NCBI GenBank assembly: GCA_004555245.1
Contig: SFIS01000025.1
Location: forward strand, 1 to 34,608
Direction: 5' to 3'
DNA from: Bacteroidales bacterium
Lineage (GTDB): Bacteria; Bacteroidota; Bacteroidia; Bacteroidales; Bacteroidaceae
Length of the DNA: 34,608 nucleotides
Shown: piece after piece, positions 24,811-33,586 of the stretch
Numbering within the stretch: position 1 is the first letter of the stretch
How the letters are laid out: the number at the start of each line of letters is the position of its first letter
Translations under genes and position numbers: made by a program
The notes under the pieces: generated by a model
What the model saw: the letters and a program-made list of their open reading frames with translations, nothing else
Databases searched by the model: none
What the model was told of the DNA's origin: nothing

Positions 24811-27723
24811 TCAATACCATTTCACTGAATTTGAAATACCGCTCCGCTTGTCATACTTCAGCGCGTCAGTCAGGGTTGCCGCATTACAGCGGAAAGTGAA
24901 GTTGTATGATGTATAAGGTGCGAGCACTACAGAGCATGCCATGCTGAAGCAATGGAGGTCGCGCGAGAGCGATGCCGTTGTCATGGAGAGTTTGTGGAAA
25001 TCGAAGTCATAGCCTGAAGAGAAGGAGATGTTCCATCCGTCAGAGATGCGTATGTTTCCCGACATATTCAGTGTCTGCGTGAATTTGTAAGGGTATCGCA
25101 TCGACTTCGTGTTGAACTCGCCGCCCGTGTTCTCTCTCATCGTGATGCCATATCCGAAAGTGAGCGACCATGGCATTGAAAACGTCATGTATCCGTCTTC
25201 GTCCGTCTCCGCCTTCCCGGATTTTGCCTGCCGTGCGGCATTCTGTCCGCGCTGCAGGTTCTCGTCGATATTTGTCTCCACGCCCATATCGTCGTCGTCC
25301 TCGCCCTCGCCATTGTTCTTGGCCTTGTCTTTGTCTTTCTCGTCGTCATCGCCCCGTCCGAAGAGTTTCCGTATCTTCTCCGGATTGAGAGTGTAAGAGA
25401 TATTCTGCGACATTCCCTGGAAACGTCCGAAACGTCCGTAGCTATATTCCGTCCTTGTCCCGATATATGGCTTGCCGTTTTCGTCCAGTTCGTAGGCGTA
25501 TGTCGCAAAGACGGCGTTCATGTTGAACGTATAGTTCTTCCACCATTTCAGACGCAGGCGCATGGTAAGGTCAGAGAGCGGGCGTTCCTTTGCTGCGAGA
25601 TTATAGGACATTGCAAGTCCCAGTTCGTCTATCAAGCTGATTTTCTTGAATCCCGTCGTGTCCTTGTCAGACTTTATCTTCATCTCGATGTTGTTGCCGA
25701 TATCGACAGAGATGCTTCCCGTCTTTCCCTGCGACACGGTGCCGTACAGCATGCTTGAATAGGGCGAGTATTCGACAAGAGAGACATTTCCGTCAGCGTC
25801 TGTCTTCTGGTATGAATCCCAGAAGCCGTATCTGTGCGAGGAGAAGTCAGGCGCATAACTGAAGCTGACAGACGGTTTCAGGACATGCCGGATGGCCTCT
25901 ACCTTGTCTCCGAAGAGTTTTCGGCTGGGGACAAAGAAGCCGTAGATTTGTGTAGATGCCTGGAGGCTGAAGTTCCAGTTATATACATTATAGAATCCGC
26001 TGACGGTGTCTGCCACCTCTGTCTTTGCCACGTCGTCCCACGACTTGTCTATTTTCGTGAAATATGTGCGGTCGGTCAGGTTGAACGACGGTGTGACGTT
26101 TACGACGTCAAACAGCGTGAACGAGCCGCCGATAGGAATGGTGTGCTGCCATCCGTTGCGCCAGTCTTTCGTGATGGACTTGTGCAGAATCTCGCTCTCT
26201 TTCGACGTTATGGAGTTCGAGATATGTCCCGTATAGCTCATGTATATCTTCTCGTACCATCTCTCTTTTCCTGCCGCATGCTTACGTTTAAGAGGATAGA
26301 AGCGCGAGACGGATATGTTCAGGTCGGGCAGAGTGATGCTGATTGATGAATCGCGCATATTCTGCGAGAGGTTGAATGTGCTTGACAACGACATGCCCAG
26401 ACTCGAGAATGTCGTGCTCCAGCTGACAGATGATGTTCGCGTACTCTGTGTCATCGCCTGCGGGTTGTAAGCCGACGTGAGGTTGCTGCGCTCATAACTG
26501 GTGGTGGCAAAGTTGACACTTGCCTGAAGCGTGTTGTACGGGTTTGCCTTGGCGTCCTGCCTGTGGGTCCACTGTATCTTGAAACTCTTCTCCTCGGCAT
26601 AGTCCGGCAGACCCTTGTCGCCGGTCTTTGTGTTGAGGTACGAGGCATAGAACGAGCCGGAGTATTTGTAGCGTTTCTTGTAGTTGCTGGCGGCGGACAA
26701 GCCCCACGAGCCTTTGGTGTATATCTCTCCGAGAAGTTTCAGGTCCATTTTGTCGCTGATGGCGAGATAGTAGCCGCCGTCGCGGAGATAAAAGCCTCGC
26801 GACATCTCGTCGCCGTATGTCGGCATTATGAATCCTGACGAATAGCTGCTGGTGAACGGGAAGAAGCCGTAGGGTATGGCGAGAGGCAACGGCACGTCTG
26901 CCACCACGAGGTGTGCCGGTCCGAAGACGACATCCTTGCCGGGACGCATCTTCAGCCTTGACAGTGCGATGTAGAAGTCGGGATGCTCGTCGTCGCATGT
27001 CGTGTATCTGCCTTTCTGCATATACACCACGCCGGAGCTGTCGCGCTTTGACAGCTGTGCTGTCATGAAACCGTCTTCCTGTTGCGTATAGACGCTGTTT
27101 ATCAGGCCTTTTTTCGTCTTGAAATTGAACGACATACGGTCGCTCTCGTATTTGTCCTTGCCCATATTGAAGATGGGCGTGCCGGTTGTCACGCCTGCCG
27201 TGTCTGTCACGCCTTCAGCATGTACGATGCTCGAATCGAGACTCATGTATATGCGTTCTGATTCGAGTTTCATGTTCTCGTAGTCCACCTTAGCGTCGCC
27301 AAAGATATGCGCCGTGTTTGACGATGCGATATACACGAGCGAGTCGTTTCCCGAATACACCACCGGGGCGTCGATGCCGTTCTTCTTCCTTCGGTTGATG
27401 GAATCCAGACGCAGCGAGTCGTCCACAGCCTTGTTGTGGAGCCGGATGGCAAGAGCAATAGAATCGTCCTCGGATGTGTTTGCGTTTTCTGTCGGCAGCA
27501 TTATGGAATCCGGTATTGCCACCGTGCTGTCAGCCGCACCACGCAACGCAGGCAGGGCAGCCTGCATGCTGTCTTGTGCGACACTGTCAGCCGTGTCTCC
27601 CGTCAGATGCAACGACAATCCCGCCGCATGATGCAAGACCGTCCCTAACGGCAGCCTGCTGCTGCCCGCCAAGGCGACAATCACCATGAAGCTAAAAACA
27701 AATATGACAGTTCTTCTGTTCAT
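24811..27723 (-). CDS. lptD: Putative LPS assembly outer-membrane protein LptD
   Basis: Outer-membrane translocon that inserts LPS into the outer leaflet (970 aa). The N-terminal signal (MNRRTVIFVFSFMVIVALAG) is followed by a low-complexity S/D-rich stretch, an OstA-like jellyroll (about 130-250; NTAHIFGDAKVDYENMKLES, YESDRMSFNFKTKKG) and a large barrel beginning near VPLPLAIPYGFFPF. An acidic, lysine-rich insertion (GDDDEKDKDKAKNNGEGEDD) sits in a barrel loop near residue 780. There are only four cysteines: one in TTCDDEHPDF and three close to the C-terminus, which may replace the E. coli two-plus-two disulfide pattern. A promoter at 27844-27851 serves it. LptC is encoded 10 kb away. Confidence 0.85.
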   Translation of the reverse strand: MNRRTVIFVFSFMVIVALAGSSRLPLGTVLHHAAGLSLHLTGDTADSVAQDSMQAALPALRGAADSTVAIPDSIMLPTENANTSEDDSIALAIRLHNKAVDDSLRLDSINRRKKNGIDAPVVYSGNDSLVYIASSNTAHIFGDAKVDYENMKLESERIYMSLDSSIVHAEGVTDTAGVTTGTPIFNMGKDKYESDRMSFNFKTKKGLINSVYTQQEDGFMTAQLSKRDSSGVVYMQKGRYTTCDDEHPDFYIALSRLKMRPGKDVVFGPAHLVVADVPLPLAIPYGFFPFTSSYSSGFIMPTYGDEMSRGFYLRDGGYYLAISDKMDLKLLGEIYTKGSWGLSAASNYKKRYKYSGSFYASYLNTKTGDKGLPDYAEEKSFKIQWTHRQDAKANPYNTLQASVNFATTSYERSNLTSAYNPQAMTQSTRTSSVSWSTTFSSLGMSLSSTFNLSQNMRDSSISITLPDLNISVSRFYPLKRKHAAGKERWYEKIYMSYTGHISNSITSKESEILHKSITKDWRNGWQHTIPIGGSFTLFDVVNVTPSFNLTDRTYFTKIDKSWDDVAKTEVADTVSGFYNVYNWNFSLQASTQIYGFFVPSRKLFGDKVEAIRHVLKPSVSFSYAPDFSSHRYGFWDSYQKTDADGNVSLVEYSPYSSMLYGTVSQGKTGSISVDIGNNIEMKIKSDKDTTGFKKISLIDELGLAMSYNLAAKERPLSDLTMRLRLKWWKNYTFNMNAVFATYAYELDENGKPYIGTRTEYSYGRFGRFQGMSQNISYTLNPEKIRKLFGRGDDDEKDKDKAKNNGEGEDDDDMGVETNIDENLQRGQNAARQAKSGKAETDEDGYMTFSMPWSLTFGYGITMRENTGGEFNTKSMRYPYKFTQTLNMSGNIRISDGWNISFSSGYDFDFHKLSMTTASLSRDLHCFSMACSVVLAPYTSYNFTFRCNAATLTDALKYDKRSGISNSVKWY

Positions 27724-27843
27724 TTATCTTACACGTTTCTGATACGCCCGTTAAAGGAAAACATAAGAGCATCAGGGCGTCTGATTTTTCATTTGGCGGC
27801 AGAGCATCTTCCGGCACCGCCCGCCATACGCACAATCATTTTG

Positions 27844-27851
27844 CAAAGTTA
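27844..27851 (-). promoter_or_regulatory. -7 box of lptD
   Basis: On the minus strand TAACTTTG followed by CA, a perfect TAnnTTTG. The predicted start lies about 115 bases before the lptD ATG, giving a fairly long leader. No -33 element is convincing. Confidence 0.6.
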
Positions 27852-27971
27852 CAAATAAAAAACCTAATAACGTGTACCTGTACAAAAAAATTATAATTTC
27901 TTTATATTCACAAGCCGTCGTTTCCTTCATCTGCCTGTTACTGTGACATAATTCCTTTCGCGCTTTTCTGC

Positions 27972-28541
27972 TCATCCTTCAAACTTCTCATGCCACGCCA
28001 TGAACTTCTCGGCATTTCCCTTGCCGAACTTCGACAGAGAGGCGATTACACGCTTCAGCGGCTTTTGCTCCGTCGGGCGTGTCTTTGAGAAGAACTTGTC
28101 GGCATAGCAGACAATCTCCTCCTCCACTGTCTCCGGCACGAGGTCGCGGACGGGCAGGGGCAGGTTGCGCTCGACTATCATCTCCCTTGTCAGTCCGACA
28201 CCCGTATGTCGTTCACACACACGGGCATACGGTTCTATGTCAGAGATGTCATTGAACCATCTGCGGTAGTTCTCCCGCAACATCCTTGCTCCTGTAACGC
28301 CATGGCATATATACGGCAGTTTGCCGAAACAGCAGATGCCGTCAGCATCACACTCTCTTATCCCTATGTCATGAAGCATTGCTGCGGCGAAGACAAAATC
28401 GCGGTCTGCGTGAAGTTCGGGTCTTGCATCTACAATAACCGCCGCATACTCTGCGACACAGCGGCTGTGTTCACAAAGAATATCCCGAAGCCTGCCTGCT
28501 TCGGGATAGAAAAAGTCTATTATTCTTTCGTAGTCAATCAT
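27972..28541 (-). CDS. HD-domain phosphohydrolase-like protein
   Basis: Cytosolic protein of 189 aa with an HD superfamily core: H25 in EHSRCVAEYA, H57-D58 in MLHDIG, and H80 in ICHGVTGARMLREN. HD proteins are metal-dependent phosphohydrolases acting on nucleotides or phosphodiesters; this short single-domain type is usually uncharacterised. The C-terminal region is basic (KTRPTEQKPLKRVIASLSKFGKGN). It is 167 bp downstream of the OadA-like gene on the same strand. A perfect 11-bp hairpin lies inside its first codons (28481-28508), which may act as a terminator for the upstream transcript or a translation brake. Confidence 0.8.
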   Translation of the reverse strand: MIDYERIIDFFYPEAGRLRDILCEHSRCVAEYAAVIVDARPELHADRDFVFAAAMLHDIGIRECDADGICCFGKLPYICHGVTGARMLRENYRRWFNDISDIEPYARVCERHTGVGLTREMIVERNLPLPVRDLVPETVEEEIVCYADKFFSKTRPTEQKPLKRVIASLSKFGKGNAEKFMAWHEKFEG

Positions 28542-28631
28542 CGGTTTGGTGTCCGGTTAAGTAAGAAGACTCAAGTTCTGCATGTCTGTGACATACTGTC
28601 AGCAAACAAGCGGACGTTTTTATTTTTACGA

Positions 28632-28665
28632 CAACTCGTTTTCCTCGTCAACTTGTCAACTCGTT
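28632..28665. repeat. Short CAACTCGTT repeats
   Basis: Two CAACTCGTT copies (28632-28640 and 28657-28665) with near copies GTCAACTTGTCAAC between them, in the gap between the HD gene and the OadA-like gene. Simple intergenic repeats; no function can be assigned. Confidence 0.35.
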
Positions 28666-28708
28666 AACTATTCGCAAGTTATCAACCTGCGACACTCAAA
28701 TAGGAAAA

Positions 28709-30490
28709 TTATTGCGGGCGTTCTATCCACGCGATAGTAGCACCCCGCTGCACCTTTCCTCCCTGCCTTACTTTCAGATCGACAAGAGTGCCGCCGACAC
28801 ATGCCGGCACCTCGGCTATCTCGCCCCATGGCGTGAGGATATGGCACAACAGTTCGTCGGGCTCATATTTCCTTCCTATCGCAGGCTCGACAGCCGGTGT
28901 CCCGTCAGAGCCGCCTCTTATCTCATAGAACAGCTGTCCGGCCTCGGGCGCCACGACGGCGTCAGCCTTTGCATGCTTGAAGGCGGACAGTTCCTCGGGC
29001 GACAGTTTCGGCCCGTTAGCCTGCAGGCGTGCTGCCTTTGCCTTGTCAAGGTCGGCAAGGAAGTTTTTCTTTGCCTGTCCGCTCTTGTAGTTGCGATACT
29101 GCTCCGGGTGCATGGCAAGTTCAAACAGCTCTTCGTCGTCCTTGCCACAGTCCCATCCGTTCTTCTCCATCTCTTCGCGGAAACTGTCAAGAGCATCGGG
29201 ATAGAAAGTATGCGGGTCGGCGTCAACAAACTCATAGCCTTTCTGCTTGGCAAGCTCTACCAGCTCGGGCGCAATAGTGCCCGGTATCTTGCCGCTCTTG
29301 CCGAGTATCATTCCCCAGACAGAATCGTCCATCATGACATATCTGCCCTTGCCCTGCTCGATGGTGAGGAGGTTGAACAGCGCGATATTCTTCACATACT
29401 GTGAGAATGGCGTGACGAGAGGAGGATAGCCCACCTTTGGCCATACGTACTCCACTTCGTTGAAAAGTGCCACCAGCATATCGTCGGTCGTCAGTTCCGC
29501 CACGCCCTTCTTCTTGCGCAGGTTGTTTATCACGCCCTGTATGCCCCCGAGGTCTGCCATCATCGAACCCATCATGCCGCCGGGCAGACCGCAGCCGAGC
29601 AGTAGCGAGGATGTGTGCTTGTTTGTCGGGTTGATGAAATATCCCAGCCAGTCGTCAATGAACTCCTGTGTCAGCGTGCGGGCCTTCATGTATGCGTTCA
29701 TGTTTATCTCCGGCACATCGAAGCCGGCATCTGCCAGCATCTCTCTCACAGAGATGATGTCCGGGTGCACCTTGCCCCATGACAGCGGCTCGATAGCGGT
29801 GTCTATGACATCCGCACCGTTCTCGCAAACCTCAAGGATGCTCGCCATCGACAGTCCGGGGCCTGTGTGGCCGTGATACTCTATGATGACATCCGGGTGT
29901 TTGTCCTTTATGGCCTTCGTCAGTCTGCCGAGGAAGCGCGGACGTCCTATTCCCGCCATGTCCTTCAGGCAGATCTCCGTCGCGCCTGCCTCTACAAAGA
30001 GGTCGGCCTTTGCCGCATAATACTCCACGGTGTGGACGGGCGATGACGTGATGCACAGCGTAGCCTGCGGCGTCATGCCTGCCTCGGCTGCCCAGCGGAT
30101 TGAAGGGATGATATTGCGCTCGTCGTTCAGACCGCAGAAGATACGGGGTATGTCAACTCCCTGCGCATGTTTCACACGATACATCAGACGGCGCACATCG
30201 TCAGGAACAGGATACATTCGCAACGCATTCAAACCGCGGTCAAGCATGTGCGTCTTTATCCCTGCCTCGTTGAAAGGCCTGCAGAATGCACGTACTGCAT
30301 CGTTGGGATTCTCTCCGGCAAGAAGATTCACCTGCTCAAAGGCACCACCGTTAGTCTCCACGCGAGAGAAACAACCCATCTCGATGATTACCGGGGCGAT
30401 ACGCTCCAACTGATCCTTGCGTGGCTGAAACTTACCCGAGCTCTGCCACATGTCTCGATAGACGAGACTGAACTGTATTTTCCTTTTCAT
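28709..30490 (-). CDS. OadA-like carboxyltransferase without a biotin lysine
   Basis: Homologue of the oxaloacetate decarboxylase alpha subunit / pyruvate carboxylase subunit B (593 aa). The TIM-barrel carboxyltransferase site is kept in outline: D13 in YRDMWQS, K176 in CLKDMAG, and metal histidines H206 and H208 in EYHGHTG. Changes stand out: the usual FDALND is FCGLND (C119), and TLRDAHQS is VYRDMWQS. The C-terminal biotin/lipoyl-like domain (about 515-593) is present, but at the AMKM position it reads TPWG (553-556), so it cannot be biotinylated there. A carrier in trans or an altered reaction must be assumed. A perfect -7 box lies at 30652-30659. The reaction is not certain: oxaloacetate, pyruvate or another acid may be used. 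Confidence 0.8.
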   Translation of the reverse strand: MKRKIQFSLVYRDMWQSSGKFQPRKDQLERIAPVIIEMGCFSRVETNGGAFEQVNLLAGENPNDAVRAFCRPFNEAGIKTHMLDRGLNALRMYPVPDDVRRLMYRVKHAQGVDIPRIFCGLNDERNIIPSIRWAAEAGMTPQATLCITSSPVHTVEYYAAKADLFVEAGATEICLKDMAGIGRPRFLGRLTKAIKDKHPDVIIEYHGHTGPGLSMASILEVCENGADVIDTAIEPLSWGKVHPDIISVREMLADAGFDVPEINMNAYMKARTLTQEFIDDWLGYFINPTNKHTSSLLLGCGLPGGMMGSMMADLGGIQGVINNLRKKKGVAELTTDDMLVALFNEVEYVWPKVGYPPLVTPFSQYVKNIALFNLLTIEQGKGRYVMMDDSVWGMILGKSGKIPGTIAPELVELAKQKGYEFVDADPHTFYPDALDSFREEMEKNGWDCGKDDEELFELAMHPEQYRNYKSGQAKKNFLADLDKAKAARLQANGPKLSPEELSAFKHAKADAVVAPEAGQLFYEIRGGSDGTPAVEPAIGRKYEPDELLCHILTPWGEIAEVPACVGGTLVDLKVRQGGKVQRGATIAWIERPQ

Positions 30491-30651
30491 AAATCAGAGA
30501 GATTTATATTGTCTTCATGATACGAAATCACTCCCGACTGTCAGACTGTCGATATTCTGTCAACACATGACGAAACCGGATGCGCAAACCTACATAAATA
30601 TCTATGCCCACATCTTATATCATACATATTGTGCAGAAGTGTATCATGCGG

Positions 30652-30659
30652 CAAAATTA
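30652..30659 (-). promoter_or_regulatory. -7 box of the OadA-like gene
   Basis: On the minus strand TAATTTTG, an exact TAnnTTTG. It predicts a leader of about 155 bases. It points away from the + strand box at 30714, so the 340-bp gap 30491-30830 is a divergent promoter region without a gene. Confidence 0.55.
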
Positions 30660-30713
30660 GTAAAAAAAAAAGAAAAAACAAACTTCATTCAACTTTATTT
30701 TTGAAATTATTCA

Positions 30714-30721
30714 TAACTTTG
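30714..30721 (+). promoter_or_regulatory. -7 box of the lipoprotein gene
   Basis: TAACTTTG followed by CA, a perfect TAnnTTTG in A/T-rich sequence. The predicted leader to 30831 is about 100 bases. Confidence 0.55.
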
Positions 30722-30830
30722 CATTATCAATAAGTATTAGACAAGGTTTTCCTTATGAAAAAGAAGCCTGTATGCGCCATACGGAAACAAAAACAAACAA
30801 TCTGAACATAAATCAATCACAGATACCCAC

Positions 30831-31676
30831 ATGATGAAAAATTCGCCTCTCTTGCTCGCAGTGACTGTTCTGCTCACCATCTTCCCCTCATCATGCAGAC
30901 AGACCCCGGCAGATGACACGCCGTCAGCCGTTGACACCGTCTCGCCTCCCGACAGTATGATATACGGCCTGACGTGCGACGGCACCACAGATTCCGTTCT
31001 CGTCTTCCTGCCATTCACCCGTGGTGCCGACCCTGTCTCCTACAACATCGTGACAGCCCAGGCCACCGGCAAAGTGATAGGACGACCGTCACTCGGCGAC
31101 TGGGTAGGCATCATCCTTAACCCAAACGACACTACCGAGGCGACGATGGTGGTCAACCTCGACCAGCTGAAGGGCACATGGACCTATCCCGTACGCCCGT
31201 CATGGAAAGACAAATCGAAACTCTCGCCAAGGGCGATGAGGCAAAAACTCTCAGAGCTGCCCGATTCGCTCAAAGAGGCATATATGGTGCCGAGAGAATA
31301 CGGATTCACCCTGAAACGCTCAAGCGTCGCGTCGCCCGTCGGATTCGTCAGAAACAAGTCAAGCCTTCACGATGACAGCCCCGTAGAATACCCCGAAGTG
31401 AAACGATACACCAACTGGATATGCCGGAACGGACAACTCATACTCACAAGCGTCAGGGACACGGCAGACAACAGACCCGCACAATACAACACGAGAAATA
31501 TGCCGGCTACGTACGACACGCTCAGCTTCGTCTTCCTCTCTGACGATTCGCTCATTCTGCGCAGACAAGACGGCAGACAGATTCACATGCACCGCAAACA
31601 GTCGGCAGAACTCGCCAATCTCAAAGCGCAGAAAGCGGCGGACATCATCCAGTCAGGAACCAAGTCAAAAAAATGA
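30831..31676 (+). CDS. Hypothetical lipoprotein
   Basis: Protein of 281 aa that I do not recognise. The N-terminus is a lipoprotein signal (MMKNSPLLLAVTVLLTIFPSSC) with the lipidated cysteine C22 and an acidic/proline-rich linker (TPADDTPSAVD). The body has a beta-rich stretch (GLTCDGTTDSVLVFLPF, then VSYNIVTAQATGKVIGRPS) and a lysine-rich end (SGTKSKK). It looks like an export-anchored periplasmic or surface protein; partner and function are unknown. The start could also be the second ATG at 30834, with no effect on the signal. It is followed by an 80-base nested hairpin. Confidence 0.65.
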   Translation: MMKNSPLLLAVTVLLTIFPSSCRQTPADDTPSAVDTVSPPDSMIYGLTCDGTTDSVLVFLPFTRGADPVSYNIVTAQATGKVIGRPSLGDWVGIILNPNDTTEATMVVNLDQLKGTWTYPVRPSWKDKSKLSPRAMRQKLSELPDSLKEAYMVPREYGFTLKRSSVASPVGFVRNKSSLHDDSPVEYPEVKRYTNWICRNGQLILTSVRDTADNRPAQYNTRNMPATYDTLSFVFLSDDSLILRRQDGRQIHMHRKQSAELANLKAQKAADIIQSGTKSKK

Positions 31677-31690
31677 AACGTCACGGCGGC

Positions 31691-31770
31691 GGGCACTGAC
31701 ATAACCTGCAAGTGCGACATGCAGCACGAGAGCCCCCCACCCTGCCCCTATGTCGCAATGCAGAGTGCCC
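31691..31770 (+). other. Long nested hairpin between lipoprotein and transporter genes
   Basis: GGGCACT (31691-31697) pairs with 31764-31770, CTGCA (31706-31710) with 31759-31763, and TGCGACAT (31713-31720) with 31750-31757: 20 nested base pairs around a C-rich loop. There is no T-run afterwards. It could be a terminator variant, an mRNA-stabilising 3' structure or a leader element for the next gene. Confidence 0.45.
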
Positions 31771-31844
31771 TCGCCAATAGTTAAAAAACCATAAACAAGA
31801 AAAGCTTCGGGAGAGATTATTTTTCAATTCTGAAATAAAACACT

Positions 31845-31852
31845 AATTTTGC
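31845..31852 (+). promoter_or_regulatory. -7 box of the hexuronate-type transporter gene
   Basis: TAATTTTG followed by CA, a perfect TAnnTTTG, 48 bp before the start at 31900. Upstream sequence is A/T-rich without a clear -33 box. Confidence 0.6.
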
Positions 31853-31899
31853 ATAAACCTACAAACTGAGCTAACTAAAATCTAATCAAAAATACAAAA

Positions 31900-33354
31900 A
31901 TGAGTAACATCAAAACATCAAAGATGACCAACTGGCGTTGGGTCATGTGTGCCATGTTGTTCTTCGCGACAACAGTGAACTATATGGACCGTCAGGTCCT
32001 GTCATTGACATGGAAAGACTTCATCGCACCCGAGTTCCATTGGGATGACAACACCTACGGAAACATCACTGCCGTCTTCTCTATCTTCTATGCCGTTGCC
32101 AACCTCTTCGCCGGACGCTTCGTCGATTGGATGGGAACAAAGAAAGGTTATCTCTGGGCTATTGTGGTATGGTCGCTCGGAGCGGTGCTCCACGCATTCT
32201 GCGGCATTTTCACCGAAGGATGGATGGGCGGAGACTTCACCTCTAAAGAAGCCCTCATCGGCGCTACGGGCGACGCGGCGCTGGCTATATCAACCATCAG
32301 CATGTACGCCTTCCTCTTCTGCCGTTGCATACTCGCACTCGGCGAGGCAGGCAACTTCCCCGCTGCCATAAAGGTCACTGCAGAATATTTCCCGAAGAAA
32401 GACCGCGCTTTCGCTACGTCCATCTTCAACTCCGGCGCATCAGTCGGAGCACTCGCAGCACCAATGACCATACCTCTCCTCGCAAGAGCCATGGGATGGG
32501 AGATGGCATTCGTCATCATCGGTGCACTCGGCTTTATATGGGCAGGCATCTGGATCTTCGTCTATGACAAACCGGAGAAGAGCAGCCACGTGAACGATGC
32601 GGAACGCCTGTATATCAACCAGGACGACGAACACAAAGCATCTCCTGAAGCGAAAGAAGAGAAACAGGAGCGGCAGATGGGCATTCTCGAAGCCTTCACC
32701 TATCGTCAGACATGGTCGTTCGTATTCGGAAAATTCATGACCGACGGCGTGTGGTGGTTCTTCCTCTTCTGGGCACCGGCATATTTCTCCGACCAATACG
32801 GCTACACCTCTGATTCTGCAATGGCAATCACACTCATCTTCACTCTCTACGCCATTGTCACCATCCTCTCCATGTTCGGCGGCTACCTCCCCAAACTCTT
32901 CGTCGAGAAAAAAGGGATGAATCCTTACAAGGGCCGTATGCGCGCCATGCTCATCTTCGCCTTCTTCCCCTTCCTCGCCCTCTTCGCACAGCCCATGGGA
33001 CAATACAGCGCATGGTGGCCTGCAATCATCATCGGTCTCGTAGGTGCGGGACATCAGGCATGGTCTGCAAACATCTTCTCAACTACTGGCGATATGTTCC
33101 CGAAATCAGCCGTGGCAACTATCACCGGCATCGGTTCTATGGCAGGCGGCGTTGGCTCGTTCCTCATCAACAAAGGCTCGGGAATGCTCTTCACATACGC
33201 TGACCACCAAGGTGCGGCATTCCAGTTCATGGGCTTTGAAGGCAAACCCGCCGGCTACATGATAATCTTCAGCATCTGCGCCGTTGCCTATCTCATCGGA
33301 TGGAGCGTCATGAAACTTCTCGTGCCGGAATACAAACCTATCCAGCTCGACTAA
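31900..33354 (+). CDS. MFS transporter, ACS family (ExuT-like hexuronate uptake)
   Basis: Inner-membrane major-facilitator protein of 484 aa with about twelve helices. Anion:cation symporter features are NYMDRQVLSLTWKDFI near the first helix, AGRFVDWMGTKKGYLWAIVVWS, and LALGEAGNFPAAIKVTAEYFPKKDRAFATSIFNSGAS, all matching the hexuronate (glucuronate/galacturonate) transporter branch. The central loop is charged (about 230-265). A slightly longer loop with TEGWMGGDF follows helix 3. It has its own promoter and a terminator (33381-33414), so it is expressed alone; no uronate catabolic genes are in view. Substrate is by family. Confidence 0.85.
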   Translation: MSNIKTSKMTNWRWVMCAMLFFATTVNYMDRQVLSLTWKDFIAPEFHWDDNTYGNITAVFSIFYAVANLFAGRFVDWMGTKKGYLWAIVVWSLGAVLHAFCGIFTEGWMGGDFTSKEALIGATGDAALAISTISMYAFLFCRCILALGEAGNFPAAIKVTAEYFPKKDRAFATSIFNSGASVGALAAPMTIPLLARAMGWEMAFVIIGALGFIWAGIWIFVYDKPEKSSHVNDAERLYINQDDEHKASPEAKEEKQERQMGILEAFTYRQTWSFVFGKFMTDGVWWFFLFWAPAYFSDQYGYTSDSAMAITLIFTLYAIVTILSMFGGYLPKLFVEKKGMNPYKGRMRAMLIFAFFPFLALFAQPMGQYSAWWPAIIIGLVGAGHQAWSANIFSTTGDMFPKSAVATITGIGSMAGGVGSFLINKGSGMLFTYADHQGAAFQFMGFEGKPAGYMIIFSICAVAYLIGWSVMKLLVPEYKPIQLD

Positions 33355-33380
33355 TTTATTTCAAAAATACACATTCAAAC

Positions 33381-33414
33381 GAAAGCCCTGCGCCGCCAAT
33401 GGTGCAGGGCTTTC
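33381..33414 (+). terminator. Terminator after the MFS gene
   Basis: GAAAGCCCTGC (33381-33391) pairs perfectly with 33404-33414, and the stem extends inward by three pairs. It is followed by CTGTTTC. It lies 27 bp after the stop codon. Confidence 0.75.
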
Positions 33415-33586
33415 CTGTTTCATGACCATAGCCGTCTGGTCATCCCGCTGCGACAACATGCTCAAAACGCAAGAACTACGGGTAGTCATCACGACAACTA
33501 CAGAGTGCATACGTGACCACTACAGGCTCTATTCACTGTGCGGAATCAGTGTCACAAAGCGACCGAAACATCTGTTTCCGCACTCC

